Assembly (NCBI GenBank): GCA_964017125.1 | Contig: OZ024902.1 | Location: 55,786,791 to 55,850,790, forward strand | Direction: 5' to 3' | Length of the DNA stretch: 64,000 nucleotides | DNA from: Flabesymbios commensalis | Taxonomy: Eukaryota > Annelida > Polychaeta > Terebellida > Flabelligeridae | Part shown: positions 12,182 through 23,787 of the stretch, piece by piece | Layout: every line of letters starts with the position of its first letter | How positions within the stretch are numbered: the stretch's first letter is position 1 | The notes under the pieces: model-generated | Told to the model about the DNA's origin: nothing | Database searches by the model: none | What the model saw: the letters and a program-made list of their open reading frames with translations, nothing else | Translations under genes and position numbers: made by a program

Positions 12182-12359
12182 ATGGACTACTACCAGGAGC
12201 TGGGACTAAGCCATGCAAGGTGCGAACCACAATGAGATTAAGACAGCTTACCTGTCACTGGCCAAGAAACACCACCCTGACAAAAATGGAAACAAAGAGA
12301 AACACATATCTATATATCACGTAAAATATAACAATGATGAAGGACGTATCAAATGCTAA
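12182..12359 (+). pseudogene. DnaJ (Hsp40) J-domain fragment, frameshifted
   Basis: ATG at 12182 opens MDYYQELGLSHA, the standard J-domain start. After a shift of reading frame near 12219 the sequence continues NEIKTAYLSLAKKHHPDKN, with the catalytic HPD tripeptide at 12273-12281. J-domains stimulate the ATPase of Hsp70. Homology ends about 45 residues in, before helix IV, and the frame closes at 12357. It could be a broken gene copy or one exon with an assembly error or unusual splice; an AAG|GTGCGA donor-like site lies exactly at the shift. Which DNAJ subfamily it came from is not clear. Confidence 0.6.
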
Positions 12360-12462
12360 CACTATATTATTGTATATCTGGGTAAACGGGATGATGTTCG
12401 CTATTCTGTAAATGTCCCATGATGGCCAATAGAGTTAAGTTTGCCACATAGAATGTAAAGGC

Positions 12463-12545
12463 TTTGTGTATTCGGCAGACGCAGACGCAGACGGCAGACG
12501 CGACACGTGTGTATTCGGCAGACGCGTGTGTTCGGCAGACGGCAA
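12463..12545. repeat. CAGACG minisatellite, left inverted arm
   Basis: Copies of TTCGGCAGACGC and CAGACGGCAGACGC follow GGCTTTGTGTATTCGGC. The same block occurs in reverse complement at 15995-16080, so the two flank the satellite array between them. Confidence 0.8.
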
Positions 12546-12574
12546 ATTCACCATATATATTGTAGATCTGGTAA

Positions 12575-12735
12575 TTTTCGCGTGTTTAGATTTTCGCGAA
12601 TTTGTGATTTGTGGACTTTTTACATTTACAAAGTATAAAATTCGCAAATTTTCGATTTCGATGATAAGTATAACACGCATAATTATCATTTTCGCGAAAT
12701 CCGCGAAAAATAAAACCTCGCGAATACTCCCAGGT
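12575..12735. repeat. TCGCGAA-rich inverted repeat
   Basis: TTTTCGCGAATTTGTGATTT on the left is answered by AAATTCGC and by TTTCGCGAAATCCGCGAAAA on the right, with AAACCTCGCGAATA at the edge. Related pieces occur near 20490 and 21645. It is probably a small non-autonomous transposon of unknown type. Confidence 0.5.
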
Positions 12736-12744
12736 CACTGAATG

Positions 12745-15435
12745 TCGAACTTGACCTTCAGATTAGTTTCTTACACATGAGGTAAAAAATGAAGGCCCTA
12801 AGTGAAGGCGTTTTGAAGTTATAGCGCTTACAAGCCATTTTGGTTTCCGTGATTTGTTGACCTTGAAATTAGGTCAAGATCACTAAATGTCAAAATCGAC
12901 CTTCAGATTAGTATCATGCACATGAGGTAACAAAATGAATGCTCGATGTGTTATGAAGTTATCACACTTACAAGCCATTTTGTTTCCCGTAACCTTGAAA
13001 TTAGGTCAAGGTTACCCGACCACCATCACACACCGCCCCCCCCCCCCGGCGTTTTGAAGTTATAGCGCTTACAAGCCATTTTGGTTTCCGTGATTTGTTG
13101 ACCTTGAAATTAGGTCAAGATCACTAAATGTCAAAATCGACCTTCAGATTAGTATCATGCACATGAGGTAACAAAATGAATGCTCGATGTGTTATGAAGT
13201 TATCACACTTACAAGCCATTTTGTTTCCCGTAACCTAGTATTAGTATCATGCACATGAGGTAACAAAATGAATGCTCGATGTGTTATGAAGTTATCACAC
13301 TTACAAGCCATTTTGTTTCCCGTAACCTTGAAATTAGGTCAAGGTTACCCGACCACCATCACACACCGCCCCCCCCCCCCCGGCGTTTTGAAGTTATAGC
13401 GCTTACAAGCCATTTTGGTTTCCGTGATTTGTTGACCTTGAAATTAGGTCAAGATCACTAAATGTCAAAATCGACCTTCAGATTAGTATCATGCACATGA
13501 GGTAACAAAATGAATGCTCGATGTGTTATGAAGTTATCACACTTACAAGCCATTTTGTTTCCCGTAACCTAGTATTAGTATCATGCACATGAGGTAACAA
13601 AATGAATGCTCGATGTGTTATGAAGTTATCACACTTACAAGCCATTTTGTTTCCCGTAACCTTGAAATTAGGTCAAGGTTACCCGACCACCATCACACAC
13701 CGCCCCCCCCCGGCGTTTTGAAGTTATAGCGCTTACAAGCCATTTTGGTTTCCGTGATTTGTTGACCTTGAAATTAGGTCAAGATCACTAAATGTCAAAA
13801 TCGACCTTCAGATTAGTATCATGCACATGAGGTAACAAAATGAATGCTCGATGTGTTATGAAGTTATCACACTTACAAGCCATTTTGTTTCCCGTAACCT
13901 AGTATTAGTATCATGCACATGAGGTAACAAAATGAATGCTCGATGTGTTATGAAGTTATCACACTTACAAGCCATTTTGTTTCCCGTAACCTTGAAATTA
14001 GGTCAAGGTTACCCGACCACCATCACACACCGCCCCCCCCCCCCGGCGTTTTGAAGTTATAGCGCTTACAAGCCATTTTGGTTTCCGTGATTTGTTGACC
14101 TTGAAATTAGGTCAAGATCACTAAATGTCAAAATCGACCTTCAGATTAGTATCATGCACATGAGGTAACAAAATGAATGCTCGATGTGTTATGAAGTTAT
14201 CACACTTACAAGCCATTTTGTTTCCCGTAACCTAGTATTAGTATCATGCACATGAGGTAACAAAATGAATGCTCGATGTGTTATGAAGTTATCACACTTA
14301 CAAGCCATTTTGTTTCCCGTAACCTAGTATTAGTATCATGCACATGAGGTAACAAAATGAATGCTCGATGTGTTATGAAGTTATCACACTTACAAGCCAT
14401 TTTGTTTCCCGTAACCTTGAAATTAGGTCAAGGTTACCCGACCACCATCACACACCGCCCCCCCCCCCCCGGCGTTTTGAAGTTATAGCGCTTACAAGCC
14501 ATTTTGGTTTCCGTGATTTGTTGACCTTGAAATTAGGTCAAGATCACTAAATGTCAAAATCGACCTTCAGATTAGTATCATGCACATGAGGTAACAAAAT
14601 GAATGCTCGATGTGTTATGAAGTTATCACACTTACAAGCCATTTTGTTTCCCGTAACCTAGTATTAGTATCATGCACATGAGGTAACAAAATGAATGCTC
14701 GATGTGTTATGAAGTTATCACACTTACAAGCCATTTTGTTTCCCGTAACCTTGAAATTAGGTCAAGGTTACCCGACCACCATCACACACCGCCCCCCCCC
14801 CCCGGCGTTTTGAAGTTATAGCGCTTACAAGCCATTTTGGTTTCCGTGATTTGTTGACCTTGAAATTAGGTCAAGATCACTAAATGTCAAAATCGACCTT
14901 CAGATTAGTATCATGCACATGAGGTAACAAAATGAATGCTCGATGTGTTATGAAGTTATCACACTTACAAGCCATTTTGTTTCCCGTAACCTAGTATTAG
15001 TATCATGCACATGAGGTAACAAAATGAATGCTCGATGTGTTATGAAGTTATCACACTTACAAGCCATTTTGTTTCCCGTAACCTTGAAATTAGGTCAAGG
15101 TTACCCGACCACCATCACACACCGCCCCCCCCCCCGGCGTTTTGAAGTTATAGCGCTTACAAGCCATTTTGGTTTCCGTGATTTGTTGACCTTGAAATTA
15201 GGTCAAGATCACTAAATGTCAAAATCGACCTTCAGATTAGTATCATGCACATGAGGTAACAAAATGAATGCTCGATGTGTTATGAAGTTATCACACTTAC
15301 AAGCCATTTTGTTTCCCGTAACCTAGTATTAGTATCATGCACATGAGGTAACAAAATGAATGCTCGATGTGTTATGAAGTTATCACACTTACAAGCCATT
15401 TTGTTTCCCGTAACCTTGAAATTAGGTCCCCCCCC
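12745..15435 (+). repeat. Homogeneous ~333-bp satellite array
   Basis: Units starting GGCGTTTTGAAG lie at about 13048, 13382, 13712, 14045, 14471, 14804 and 15136, with spacings of 330-334 and one of 426 where an internal ~93-bp subunit is repeated once more. Units are almost identical apart from the length of a poly-C tract. Each carries AGGTCA half-sites in TTGACCTTGAAATTAGGTCA. The first unit is more diverged and resembles the older array at 37700-38190. Repeated 60-63 codon frames here are array by-products. Confidence 0.95.
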
Positions 15436-15735
15436 CCCCCGGGTATCGTGTTTACTGGAGCGTTGAGTTTCGAGGCTGGGACTGTGTTTGGGAGGATCTA
15501 CACATCCCACTACCGCAAAAAAGTGTCACATATCAAGCTATCGCTAAGGTGATATATTGGATATACAGCTGGAATCATGATAACAGCTCCTTTGATATTG
15601 CACTGTGACCTGACAGCTTCCATTGGTGTTGAAGGAAGGAGAACAGTTTATGAAAACACGTTCCCAGCAAACACGATATAATAATTCAACATTATGAAAA
15701 TGACAATAGTAAACATCCTAGAAGTGCAGTAATTA
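15436..15735. other. Array flank, short MITE remnant
   Basis: This is unique sequence after a poly-C tract. TTCCCAGCAAACACGA at 15661 is a lone terminus of the CCCAGCAAACAC family. Nothing else is recognised. Confidence 0.4.
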
Positions 15736-15844
15736 CCCAGCAAACACGACACATTAAAATAATGTTGGTTTAATGTGGGGCCATCGGCGAAGACGATGGG
15801 CCATCATTAAACCAACATTGTTTCAATGTGTCGTGTTTGCTGGG
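15736..15844. mobile_element. 109-bp foldback MITE, CCCAGCAAACACGACAC ends
   Basis: A near-perfect palindrome: CCCAGCAAACACGACACATT and its reverse complement AATGTGTCGTGTTTGCTGGG bound inner arms AATGTTGGTTTAATG / CATTAAACCAACATT and a GGGCCATCG hairpin tip. It is the cleanest member of the MITE family scattered through the window. Confidence 0.9.
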
Positions 15845-15994
15845 AAGGCATGGTCTCCTAGGGTGGTAGGGGATAGAGTGGGGGAGTAATTTTCAAGGCC
15901 TGGAGATGCAAAGTCAGTCTTCCCTGTGCGTATAATTGATAAAGCAACTTCAAAAAGACTTCGAAACTTTCGAGATTTCAAAGTCTGAATCTGC

Positions 15995-16080
15995 TATGCG
16001 AACGTCTGCGTCTGCCGTCTGCGTCTGCCTGTCGCGTCTGCCGTCTGCCGAATACAAGCGTCTGCCGAATACACAAAGCC
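15995..16080. repeat. CAGACG minisatellite, right inverted arm
   Basis: Reverse complement of 12463-12545 (GCGTCTGCCGAATACACAAAGCC). It abuts the first recognisable codon of the LINE endonuclease at 16082. Confidence 0.8.
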
Positions 16081-16081
16081 G

Positions 16082-16990
16082 AATGTAAATGGTACCAATA
16101 GTATCATGAAACACCAAGACGATGAACTAGTAGAGCTTGTAAATAGTTTAGATTTTGTTGCTCTCACAGAAACATGGACCGATAAAAGTTTCACAATGAA
16201 TGTCTCTGGGTATGGGTCTATCCATAAAAATAGAGAGAAGCGATGTAAAAAAAGACGACCTAATGGTGGACTTATTTTTATTTATAAACTAAAGTATAAA
16301 AATAATATACATACATTCCCATGCTCACACGAAGACATGCTAATAATTCGAATTAAAGGCGAAGCCATTTGCCATACAAAGGATATTTTTATTTTTGTAG
16401 TCTACGTACGATATGGAGTGCCAAGCAGCAGCCATACTGTGCTTGATGACTTAGAGTCCTCAATGTCTGAACTTTGTCATATTGGTGACAGCATCATTAT
16501 GGGCGATTTTAACGCTAGGACAGGCGACTTAGAAGATATCGATATCAATAGTAAAAAAATATGGACCGAAAATGTTCCCTTCACTGATACGGATCATTTA
16601 GAACACATAGCAACCCGCCAAAACTGTGACAAAATTATAAACAACTACGGAAAAGAAGTGATTGATTTGTGTAAGTCAACTGACCACATAATCATGAATG
16701 GTCGCTTCCTAGGCGATTACATGGGCTATTTCACATATATATCTGAGCAAGGAAGCAGTCTTATTGACTATATTATAACTAATATTAATCTGTACAATTA
16801 TGTCGAATACACACGTGTGAATCCTCTGCAACACCTCTCAGATCACTGCCTTGTAGAGGCATATATGTGTTTCAATAATTATGTTCCAACAACCTGTCAA
16901 CCCACTACCTTGCACCCACTCTATGATAAATTAGTTGCCGAAACTATCACACAATCTAATAGTTACAAGAAAGCCCTATTGGATAGTTAG
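16082..16990 (+). pseudogene. LINE endonuclease (APE/EEP) domain
   Basis: In frame from AAT at 16082 (NVNG, the catalytic-Asn motif that opens these endonucleases), with the first ATG at 16106. Counting from that ATG: LTETW has the catalytic Glu at residue 22, IIMGDFNARTGD spans 130-141 (GDFN at 133-136), DYI is at 221-223 and SDH at 245-247. All core motifs survive. It would nick target DNA to prime reverse transcription. A TAG at 16988-16990 separates it from the next block in the same frame. Confidence 0.88.
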
Positions 16991-17047
16991 TCACTAGATA
17001 CTATTGTCAATTTTCTCACTCAAGATTATAAACATGATAAAGTAGGA

Positions 17048-18506
17048 ATGGAAGGTGCCACAACAGATCTAACTCATAACCTGGTAGCTGAAGGAAAAAA
17101 AGTATTTAAAATACGAAAAAGAGGCTCCGTACGACACACATCACATAAAAATACGAAAAAGAAGCCATGGTCTGATCACAACTGCTCGTCCATCAAAAGG
17201 GAATTACTAACAGTGAAACGCAAAAGGATTAAAGACCCATACAATTCACAGCTTCCAAGTAGTTACATACAAAAGTGTAGGACATATAAAAGACTTATTA
17301 AACAAAAAAGACGAAAACATAAGGACGTAATAGTAGAAAATTTAGTCCATATGGCAGAATCCAACCCTACCGAATTCTGGAAAACACTTGACACTTTGAA
17401 AAAAAATGAAACATATAGACCACCACAAGCAGATAATATATCACCCAATGAATGGTATACACATTTAAAAAAAGTTGGTTCTAGGACGATAACAATAAAC
17501 CAAGTAAGAGGCAACATTCTCACTGACTTAAAAAACTTAGAACACAAAATTGATGACGACAATGAGGATATACTTAATAAGCCCATAACTATATCGGAGA
17601 TTAAAAGTGTTATTAAAAAATTGCGGAACAGGAAATCTTCCAGTGATGACCTCACTATAAATGAAATGTTAAAATTCGGTTGTGATATTTTAGTCCCAGC
17701 TGTTGCCAAACTTTTTAATTTACTTTTATGTTCAGGAAATTTCCCCGATGTGTGGAATACTACATTTCAAGTTTCACTTTATAAAAAGTGAGACTCAATA
17801 AATTGTGACAATTATAGAGGGATCAGCATTACAAGCTGTTTAGGAAAAGTTTTTACAGCTTTGCTTTCGAATCGTATTCAAAATTTTGTCTCGTTTGAAG
17901 GAAAATTGACACCCTTCCAGGCCGCCTTTCGAAAAAAAGCATGGAACAAATGACCACATATATACGTTAAGAACCCTTATAAATAAATATGTTAGGCAAT
18001 ATAAATTAAAACTATATTGTTGTTTTTTAGATTTCCGAAAGGCTTTTGACAGTGTATGGAGGGACGGCCTTTTTTGCAAACTAAGAAAATTAGGTGTAGG
18101 AAGAGACATGTACAAAGTACTCCGAAATATGTATAATGAAACTAAATCTTGCGTCAAACTGCCAGGCGGCCTTACACAGCATTACTCAACAACAGCTGGC
18201 ATTAAGCAGGGAAACAGTCCAAGCCCTGTATTGTTTAATATATTCATCGATGATGTTTGTACTATTTTTGACCCCATAACATGTGGTGCCGTATCGCTTG
18301 GGGATACCTATTTTGACACATTAATATATGCAGACGATTTACTGATATTGTCTAATAATAGTAAAGGTCTACAAAATGCCATAAATAAATTACACTCATA
18401 TTGCAGTAAATGGGCACTAGAAGTGAATATACAGAAAACAAAAGTGATTATATTTAAAATTATCAGAGCAGTACGTGACGATGATCACTTCTATTTAAAC
18501 AATGAA
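17048..18506 (+). pseudogene. LINE reverse transcriptase domain
   Basis: 17048-17788 is the linker and N-terminal RT region (EIKSVIKKLRNRKSSSDDL). After a TGA at 17789 the same frame gives NYRGISITSCLGKVF. A frameshift near 17930 leads into LDFRKAFDSVW (first catalytic Asp), GIKQGNSPSPVLFN, and YADD at 18327-18338. The catalytic residues are present, so decay is modest. An in-frame TAA ends the block at 18507. Confidence 0.88.
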
Positions 18507-19597
18507 TAAATAGAAATCGTTGACACCTTTTGCTACCTAGGTATCCAACTAAACAGCAATGGGACATTTGACGAAGCAATAACAAATTTGAAAAATAAAG
18601 CCCTCCGTGCACTTTTCAAAATAAATAATGTTGTTAAGTCAAAAAAAATTCATAACCCTAGCACACTCCTTAAGCTTTTTGACTCAATGGTTAAAACCAA
18701 TCGCCCTATATGGATGTCAGGTATGGTGTCAAGATCTACTAAAGTATGATCTCAAAGATATCCATAAGATTGACAAAATACCGTTTGAAAAACTGCAAAA
18801 CAAAGAATGTAAATATTTACTGAACGTCAGAAAGAATGTAAGTAATATAGCTCTGAGGGCAGAGCAGGGCGCTACCCTCTTTATATAACAATGTCAACAA
18901 TGGAATAAAACTATGGACTCAAATACTTGATTCAAATGAGAAATTAATATTTATTGCATACCAAGAAGAAAAACGCTTGGATGAGATGGGACAGAAAAAT
19001 TGGGTTACTTTCATTAAACACATATTAAATGAATGTAACCTAAGTCATGTTTGGGCACAGGAAAGTGTACATTAAAAAAACCCCCTCTATTAGACACTAT
19101 TAGAAAAAACATTGAGATGTAACTATGAAATTTTTTTTTTCACCGAACTAAATAAAGTTATTGGGAAATCAAAAACCACAGGCAGTAAATTGCGTACATA
19201 TAGACAAATTAAACACGAGTACAGATAAGAGCCGTATCTCAAAATTAACCTTAACCCCAATTTGATAAAAGCCATGACAGAACTACGAATAAGCGCACAC
19301 AACTTGGAAATTGTAAAAGGAAGGTTATTTCGTCCAATACCGATACCAGCTGAAGAGCGTTTTTGTCGTCATCGCGTGAGCAAAGTAGAAGACGAAATAC
19401 ACTTTATTACCGAATGTCCACTATATAAAAATCTAAGGAAAGAGCTATTAGGTTCATACTCAGAGAAAAATAAATCAAACCTACAGTTGTTTCAAGCATT
19501 TTTCCAATTTGAAGACACACCTACCCTTTCTAAACTAGCCAATTTTATATTTAAAGCGAACTGTGTGAGGGAACTAAATACAAGTGCCCACACATAA
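18507..19597 (+). pseudogene. LINE C-terminal region
   Basis: It continues as FCYLGIQLNSNGTF, then in another frame LYGCQVWC and NVRKNVSNIALRAE, and finally (19262-19597) ELRISAHNLEIVKGR and VEDEIHFITECPLYKNLR, all typical of the C-terminus of jockey/CR1-like LINE proteins. Several frame changes and an AT-rich stretch (18890-19260) separate the pieces. Confidence 0.8.
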
Positions 19598-19634
19598 AAC
19601 ATAACATTAAAAACACCATCTATAAACATGCAGG

Positions 19635-19911
19635 GAACTGCAAAAGTTTTTAAATTTTTCTGCTGCGCATTCACCAGTTAGGCTAGATATAGAGAAGAAA
19701 TTCCCGTATTTCTTATTTTTGACATGGTTGTCCATAATTCGAAATCAGGAATTTCGTCTCTATATCTAGCCTAACTGGTGAATGCGCAGCAGAAAAATTA
19801 AAAACTTTTCCAGTTCTAGTCTATGGACATGTTTACATCATATGGCCATATTAAGAAGCCAAAATAAAATCACCGATTTTTTTATGAATTTAGCCTGGGC
19901 CAGTCCCTTTA
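19635..19911. mobile_element. AAAGGGACTGGCC MITE inside LINE 3' tail
   Basis: It holds two inverted copies of the TTCACCAGTTAGGCTAGATA block and the right terminus GCCTGGGCCAGTCCCT followed by TTAA. The left ~95 bp of the family consensus is missing. LINE 3' sequence resumes after it. Confidence 0.75.
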
Positions 19912-20059
19912 ACATTTTTATGTTGTTATACTATGTTATGTTTTTATGTTGTTATACTATGTATGTGCTAATACAATGTATAGGCCTACATTGTGAAGCC
20001 AAATAAATCATTCTGATTCTGATTATTGTCTAATCGGCTGTACGAATAACATTTTGCAG

Positions 20060-20415
20060 ATGGCAAGGACCCAGTGCTGCGTGAATGTTGGGCCATTATT
20101 GTCGACGCTGCCACAACGTTGAAACGGCGATGGGCAAGTTGTCCCATCGCTGCGCATACACTGTCACTTAGCTTGGTATTCCCAGGCCAGTTACTGCCGT
20201 GTCATTGCCGGCATTTTGCGGTTAACTTTGATGCCTGATCTTGGGGGTGTCGCGCGCGAGGCACATGTGTCCCCCTTGAGTGGGGTCCCAAATATACACT
20301 GGCAGGGCTAGTGTGAACTAAACCTGCCAATGACAGGATGGGGGCTCGTGACTTCAATGCGCCGTGTACATGCGATACACCGACCCAATGTTGGCTCAAA
20401 GTTGGCCCACCGTCT
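20060..20415. mobile_element. Degenerate GGCCCAACATTG MITE cluster
   Basis: Contains CAGTGCTGCGTGAATGTTGG, GCGATGGGCAAGTTG and TGGCTCAAAGTTGGCCCACC in mixed orientations. It is several decayed family members side by side rather than one clean element. Confidence 0.45.
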
Positions 20416-20534
20416 GTAACACCCAGGGGCGGATCAGGAAGAAAATCTGACAGGGTTCCAACTTCCAACCATTAATTATTATGAATATGATAATTTTCGT
20501 GAATTTCTGATTTTGGGACTTTTCGTAAAGTCTA

Positions 20535-22083
20535 CAATTCTCAATAATAATTTAAAAACCTGCCGAATTTAGGCTTGAAGAATGATTCAACTGCAAGACG
20601 CGCATGCCTGGGACGGTCAAGTGTAGGCCAACAGTAGCCTATTGAGTACAGATTGACGCCATTAATATAGCCACTGAACTGATTACAAGATACTACTTAA
20701 ACGGGACATTGATCCAATGCTGTTTTAATGCTAGGCCAACGTCTGCGACGCTGGCCCAACATTGAACCAACATTGAATAAATGTACAATATTTGAGAGAA
20801 AGTCCGCATGTATGTCAATACAAGCTTGGGTCAAGCAGTTTCAACATCCCCGCAGTAATACAGTCAGTTTGTTTGCAAGCAAGCGACCAAGTAGGGCCAA
20901 GATCTTTGAATTATAAACTCATAGATGTCGCTCAAGTATATATGAACTTGCTGTGATTTGAGAACTTGCTCTTAATGAGGCTTTAGGTATGAAACGCATA
21001 TTTAGTATTATTATGGAATAGGGACTTGGCCTACCCACGGGCACTATTGCCTTCTGGGGGACCCTTGTCCCGTGAATTTTAACAGTTGACTACACCTTTA
21101 ACTGATATGGCCACTGGGTTGTGGAATGACACCTTTCAATGGCGCTTGTAGTTGTAATGTTTTACCTTTCACGGCTGAATAACGTATTCAGCCGTTAAAC
21201 TAAAACTCCCCTCATCCATCGTTTTATTGGCGTAGCCCACTTCACCCTTACGTAATACCAATTACGGAAGTAACTATACACAAGGTGCCGACATTCGCAA
21301 CGGGCCTTTGGTTAAACGTTAGTTCAATGCTGGGTCAGCGCCGGATATACCTGGCCAACATTAATTCAGCGTTGGTCTAACATCCAGCGTTAGGTGGGCG
21401 GTTGCGATGGAATCTCAAGCTGGTATTGTTATACAAACACATTACTGTAGTACAGGCTAACTAGCAAAACCGTTCCAATCACTGACTGATATGATAAATA
21501 AATACACAAATACATTATTGATGACGTACTTTAACTCGAGTTATTTTTATTCACGCCCACGCACTATCGGCTAATATATAAAATATACATTGTTTTTGAG
21601 ACTTCATAGAGACTGTAGTTAAAACTCTTAAAATCTCTAATTTGATCGCCTCGCGAAAATTAAAACTTCGTGAATATTACTAGATCTATATCAGTACAAT
21701 AAGTATAAAAATTAAAAACTAAGTGACTCAAAAGTTAAACAGAACAAACTAAGTACAATTTCAATGTGTAGAGCACCTTCAAAGCTAGGAGTATTTAATT
21801 TATTGAAGTCTTTGGAAAACAAAGGGTGGTGTGAATGTTATGCAATAATCGGTCTCTAAGGAGGCACATGTAGGCCTATACTGCCGGTCAAAGCCAAAAC
21901 GCAGTATTTATTTACGTTACAAGTGAGCAGATATTGCCTTTTGGCTTTGTAGAGTGTGACTGTTAATTACACATGCTGCCGGTGTCACCCCCACCCTTCC
22001 ACACCTCCTAGTGCCAGAGTTTATCTTGAGGTCAATGAAACAGCCTAATTGACCCACAAAGAAAAATCTAGGCTATCAGTTCT
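20535..22083 (+). repeat. 1549-bp tandem duplication, copy 1
   Basis: It aligns to 22084-23632 at a constant offset of 1549 with no indels and about 11 substitutions by eye (about 99.3% identity). The content is non-coding: MITE pieces (GCTGGCCCAACATTGAACC), TCGCGAA-type sequence and a piece of the 2250-2460 repeat. Confidence 0.95.
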
Positions 22084-23632
22084 CAATTCTCAATAATAAT
22101 TTAAAAACCTGCCGAATTTAGGCTTAAAGAATGATTCAACTGCAAGACGCGCATGCCTGGGACGGTCAAGTGTAGGCCAACAGTAGCCTATTGAGTACAG
22201 ATTGACGCCATTAATATAGCCACTGAACTGATTACAAGATACTACTTAATCGGGACATTGATCCAATGCTGTTTTAATGCTAGGCCAACGTCTGCGACGC
22301 TGGCCCAACATTGAACCAACATTGAATAAATGTACAATATTTGAGAGAAAGTCCGCATGTATGTCAATACAAGCTTGGGTCAAGCAGTTTCAACATCCCC
22401 GCAGTAATACAGTCAGTTTGTTTGCAAGCAAGCGACCAAGTAGGGCCAAGATCTTTGAATTATAAACTCATAGATGTCGCTCAAGTATATATGAACTTGC
22501 TGTGATTTGAGAACTTGCTCTTGATGAGGCTTTAGGTATGAAACGCATATTTAGTATTATTATGGAATAGGGACTTGGCCTACCCACGGGCACTATTGCC
22601 TTCTGGGGGACCCTTGTCCCGTGAATTTTAACAGTTGACTACACCTTTAACTGATATAGCCACTGGGTTGTGGAATGACACCTTTCAATGGCGCTTGTAG
22701 TTGTAATGTTTTACCTTTCACGGCTGAATAACATATTCAGCCGTTAAACTAAAACTCCCCTCATCCATCGTTTTATAGGCGTAGCCCACTTCACCCTTAC
22801 GTAATACCAATTACGGAAGTAACTATACACAAGGTGCCGACATTCGCAACGGGCCTTTGGTTAAACGTTAGTTCAATGCTGGGTCAGCGCCGGATATACC
22901 TGGCCAACATTAATTTAGCGTTGGTCTAACATCCAGCGTTAGGTGGGCGGTTGCGATGGAATCTCAAGCTCGTATTGTTATACAAACACATTACTGTAGT
23001 ACAGGCTAACTAGCAAAACCGTTCCAATCACTGACTGATATGATAAATAAACACACAAATACATTATTGATGACGTACTTTAACTCGAGTTATTTTTATT
23101 CACGCCCACGCACTATCGGCTAATATATAAAATATACATTGTTTTTGAGACTTCATAGAGACTGTAGTTAAAACTCTTAAAATCTCTAATTTGATCGCCT
23201 CGCGAAAATTAAAACTTCGTGAATATTACTAGATCTATATCAGTACAATAAGTATAAAAATTAAAAACTAAGTGACTCAAAAGTTTAACAGAACAAACTA
23301 AGTACAATTTCAATGTGTAGAGCACCTTCAAAGCTAGGAGTATTTAATTTATTGAAGTCTTTGGAAAACAAAGGGTGGTGTGAATGTTATGCAATAATCG
23401 GTCTCTAAGGAGGCACATGTAGGCCTATACTGCCGGTCAAAGCCAAAACGCAGTATTTATTTACGTTACAAGTGAGCAGATATTGCCTTTTGGCTTTGTA
23501 GAGTGTGACTGTTAATTACACATGCTGCCGGTGTAACCCCCACCCTTCCACACCTCCTAGTGCCAGAGTTTATCTTGAGGTCAATGAAACAGCCTAATTG
23601 ACCCACAAAGAAAAATCTAGGCTATCAGTTTT
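22084..23632 (+). repeat. 1549-bp tandem duplication, copy 2
   Basis: Direct, head-to-tail copy of 20535-22083. Both copies start CAATTCTCAATAATAA and end GGCTATCAGTT. The 62-codon frame present in both is a by-product. Confidence 0.95.
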
Positions 23633-23787
23633 GTTTTGAAACCCTGTCATCAAAACGGTGATCACTGGTGACAGGGTTCCAATCTTTCAAAAAAAAAAAA
23701 TTAATTTACCGGTTTTTAGATCAAAAACCCTGTAATTTGATAGATTTGAAAACGCTGACCTGTCAACCCGGTCTAAATCCACCCCTG

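Larger units (their letters stand above)
16082..20026 (+). mobile_element. Decayed non-LTR retrotransposon (LINE)
   Basis: An apurinic-type endonuclease is followed by a reverse transcriptase and a C-terminal region with a Cys/His-like GR...EDEIHF segment, then a 3' tail ending AATAAATCATTCTGATTCTG. The order and motifs fit the jockey/CR1/L2/Daphne-type LINEs; I cannot fix the clade. The main coding frame carries several stops and at least two frameshifts. There is no ORF1, and the 5' end stops abruptly at a minisatellite. A MITE lies in the 3' untranslated part (19635-19911). Confidence 0.9.
20424..23787. mobile_element. hAT-like TIR element enlarged by tandem duplication
   Basis: CAGGGGCGGATCAGGA on the left and CTAAATCCACCCCTG on the right are inverted ends. 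ACACC flanks both sides (20419-20423 and 23788-23792), a short candidate target duplication. GACAGGGTTCCAA occurs near each end. Without one copy of the 1549-bp internal duplication it would be about 1.8 kb. There is no transposase. Confidence 0.6.

Noticed and set aside
12745-15435. CRISPR-like periodic array
   Set aside because: Whole units repeat with no unique spacers, in animal DNA; it is a satellite.
13279-15552. Repeated 60-63 codon frames in the satellite array
   Set aside because: They follow from the repeat unit and its poly-C tract; no protein character.
20728-22465. Identical 62-codon frames in both halves of the tandem duplication
   Set aside because: Duplicated non-coding MITE sequence, no domain.
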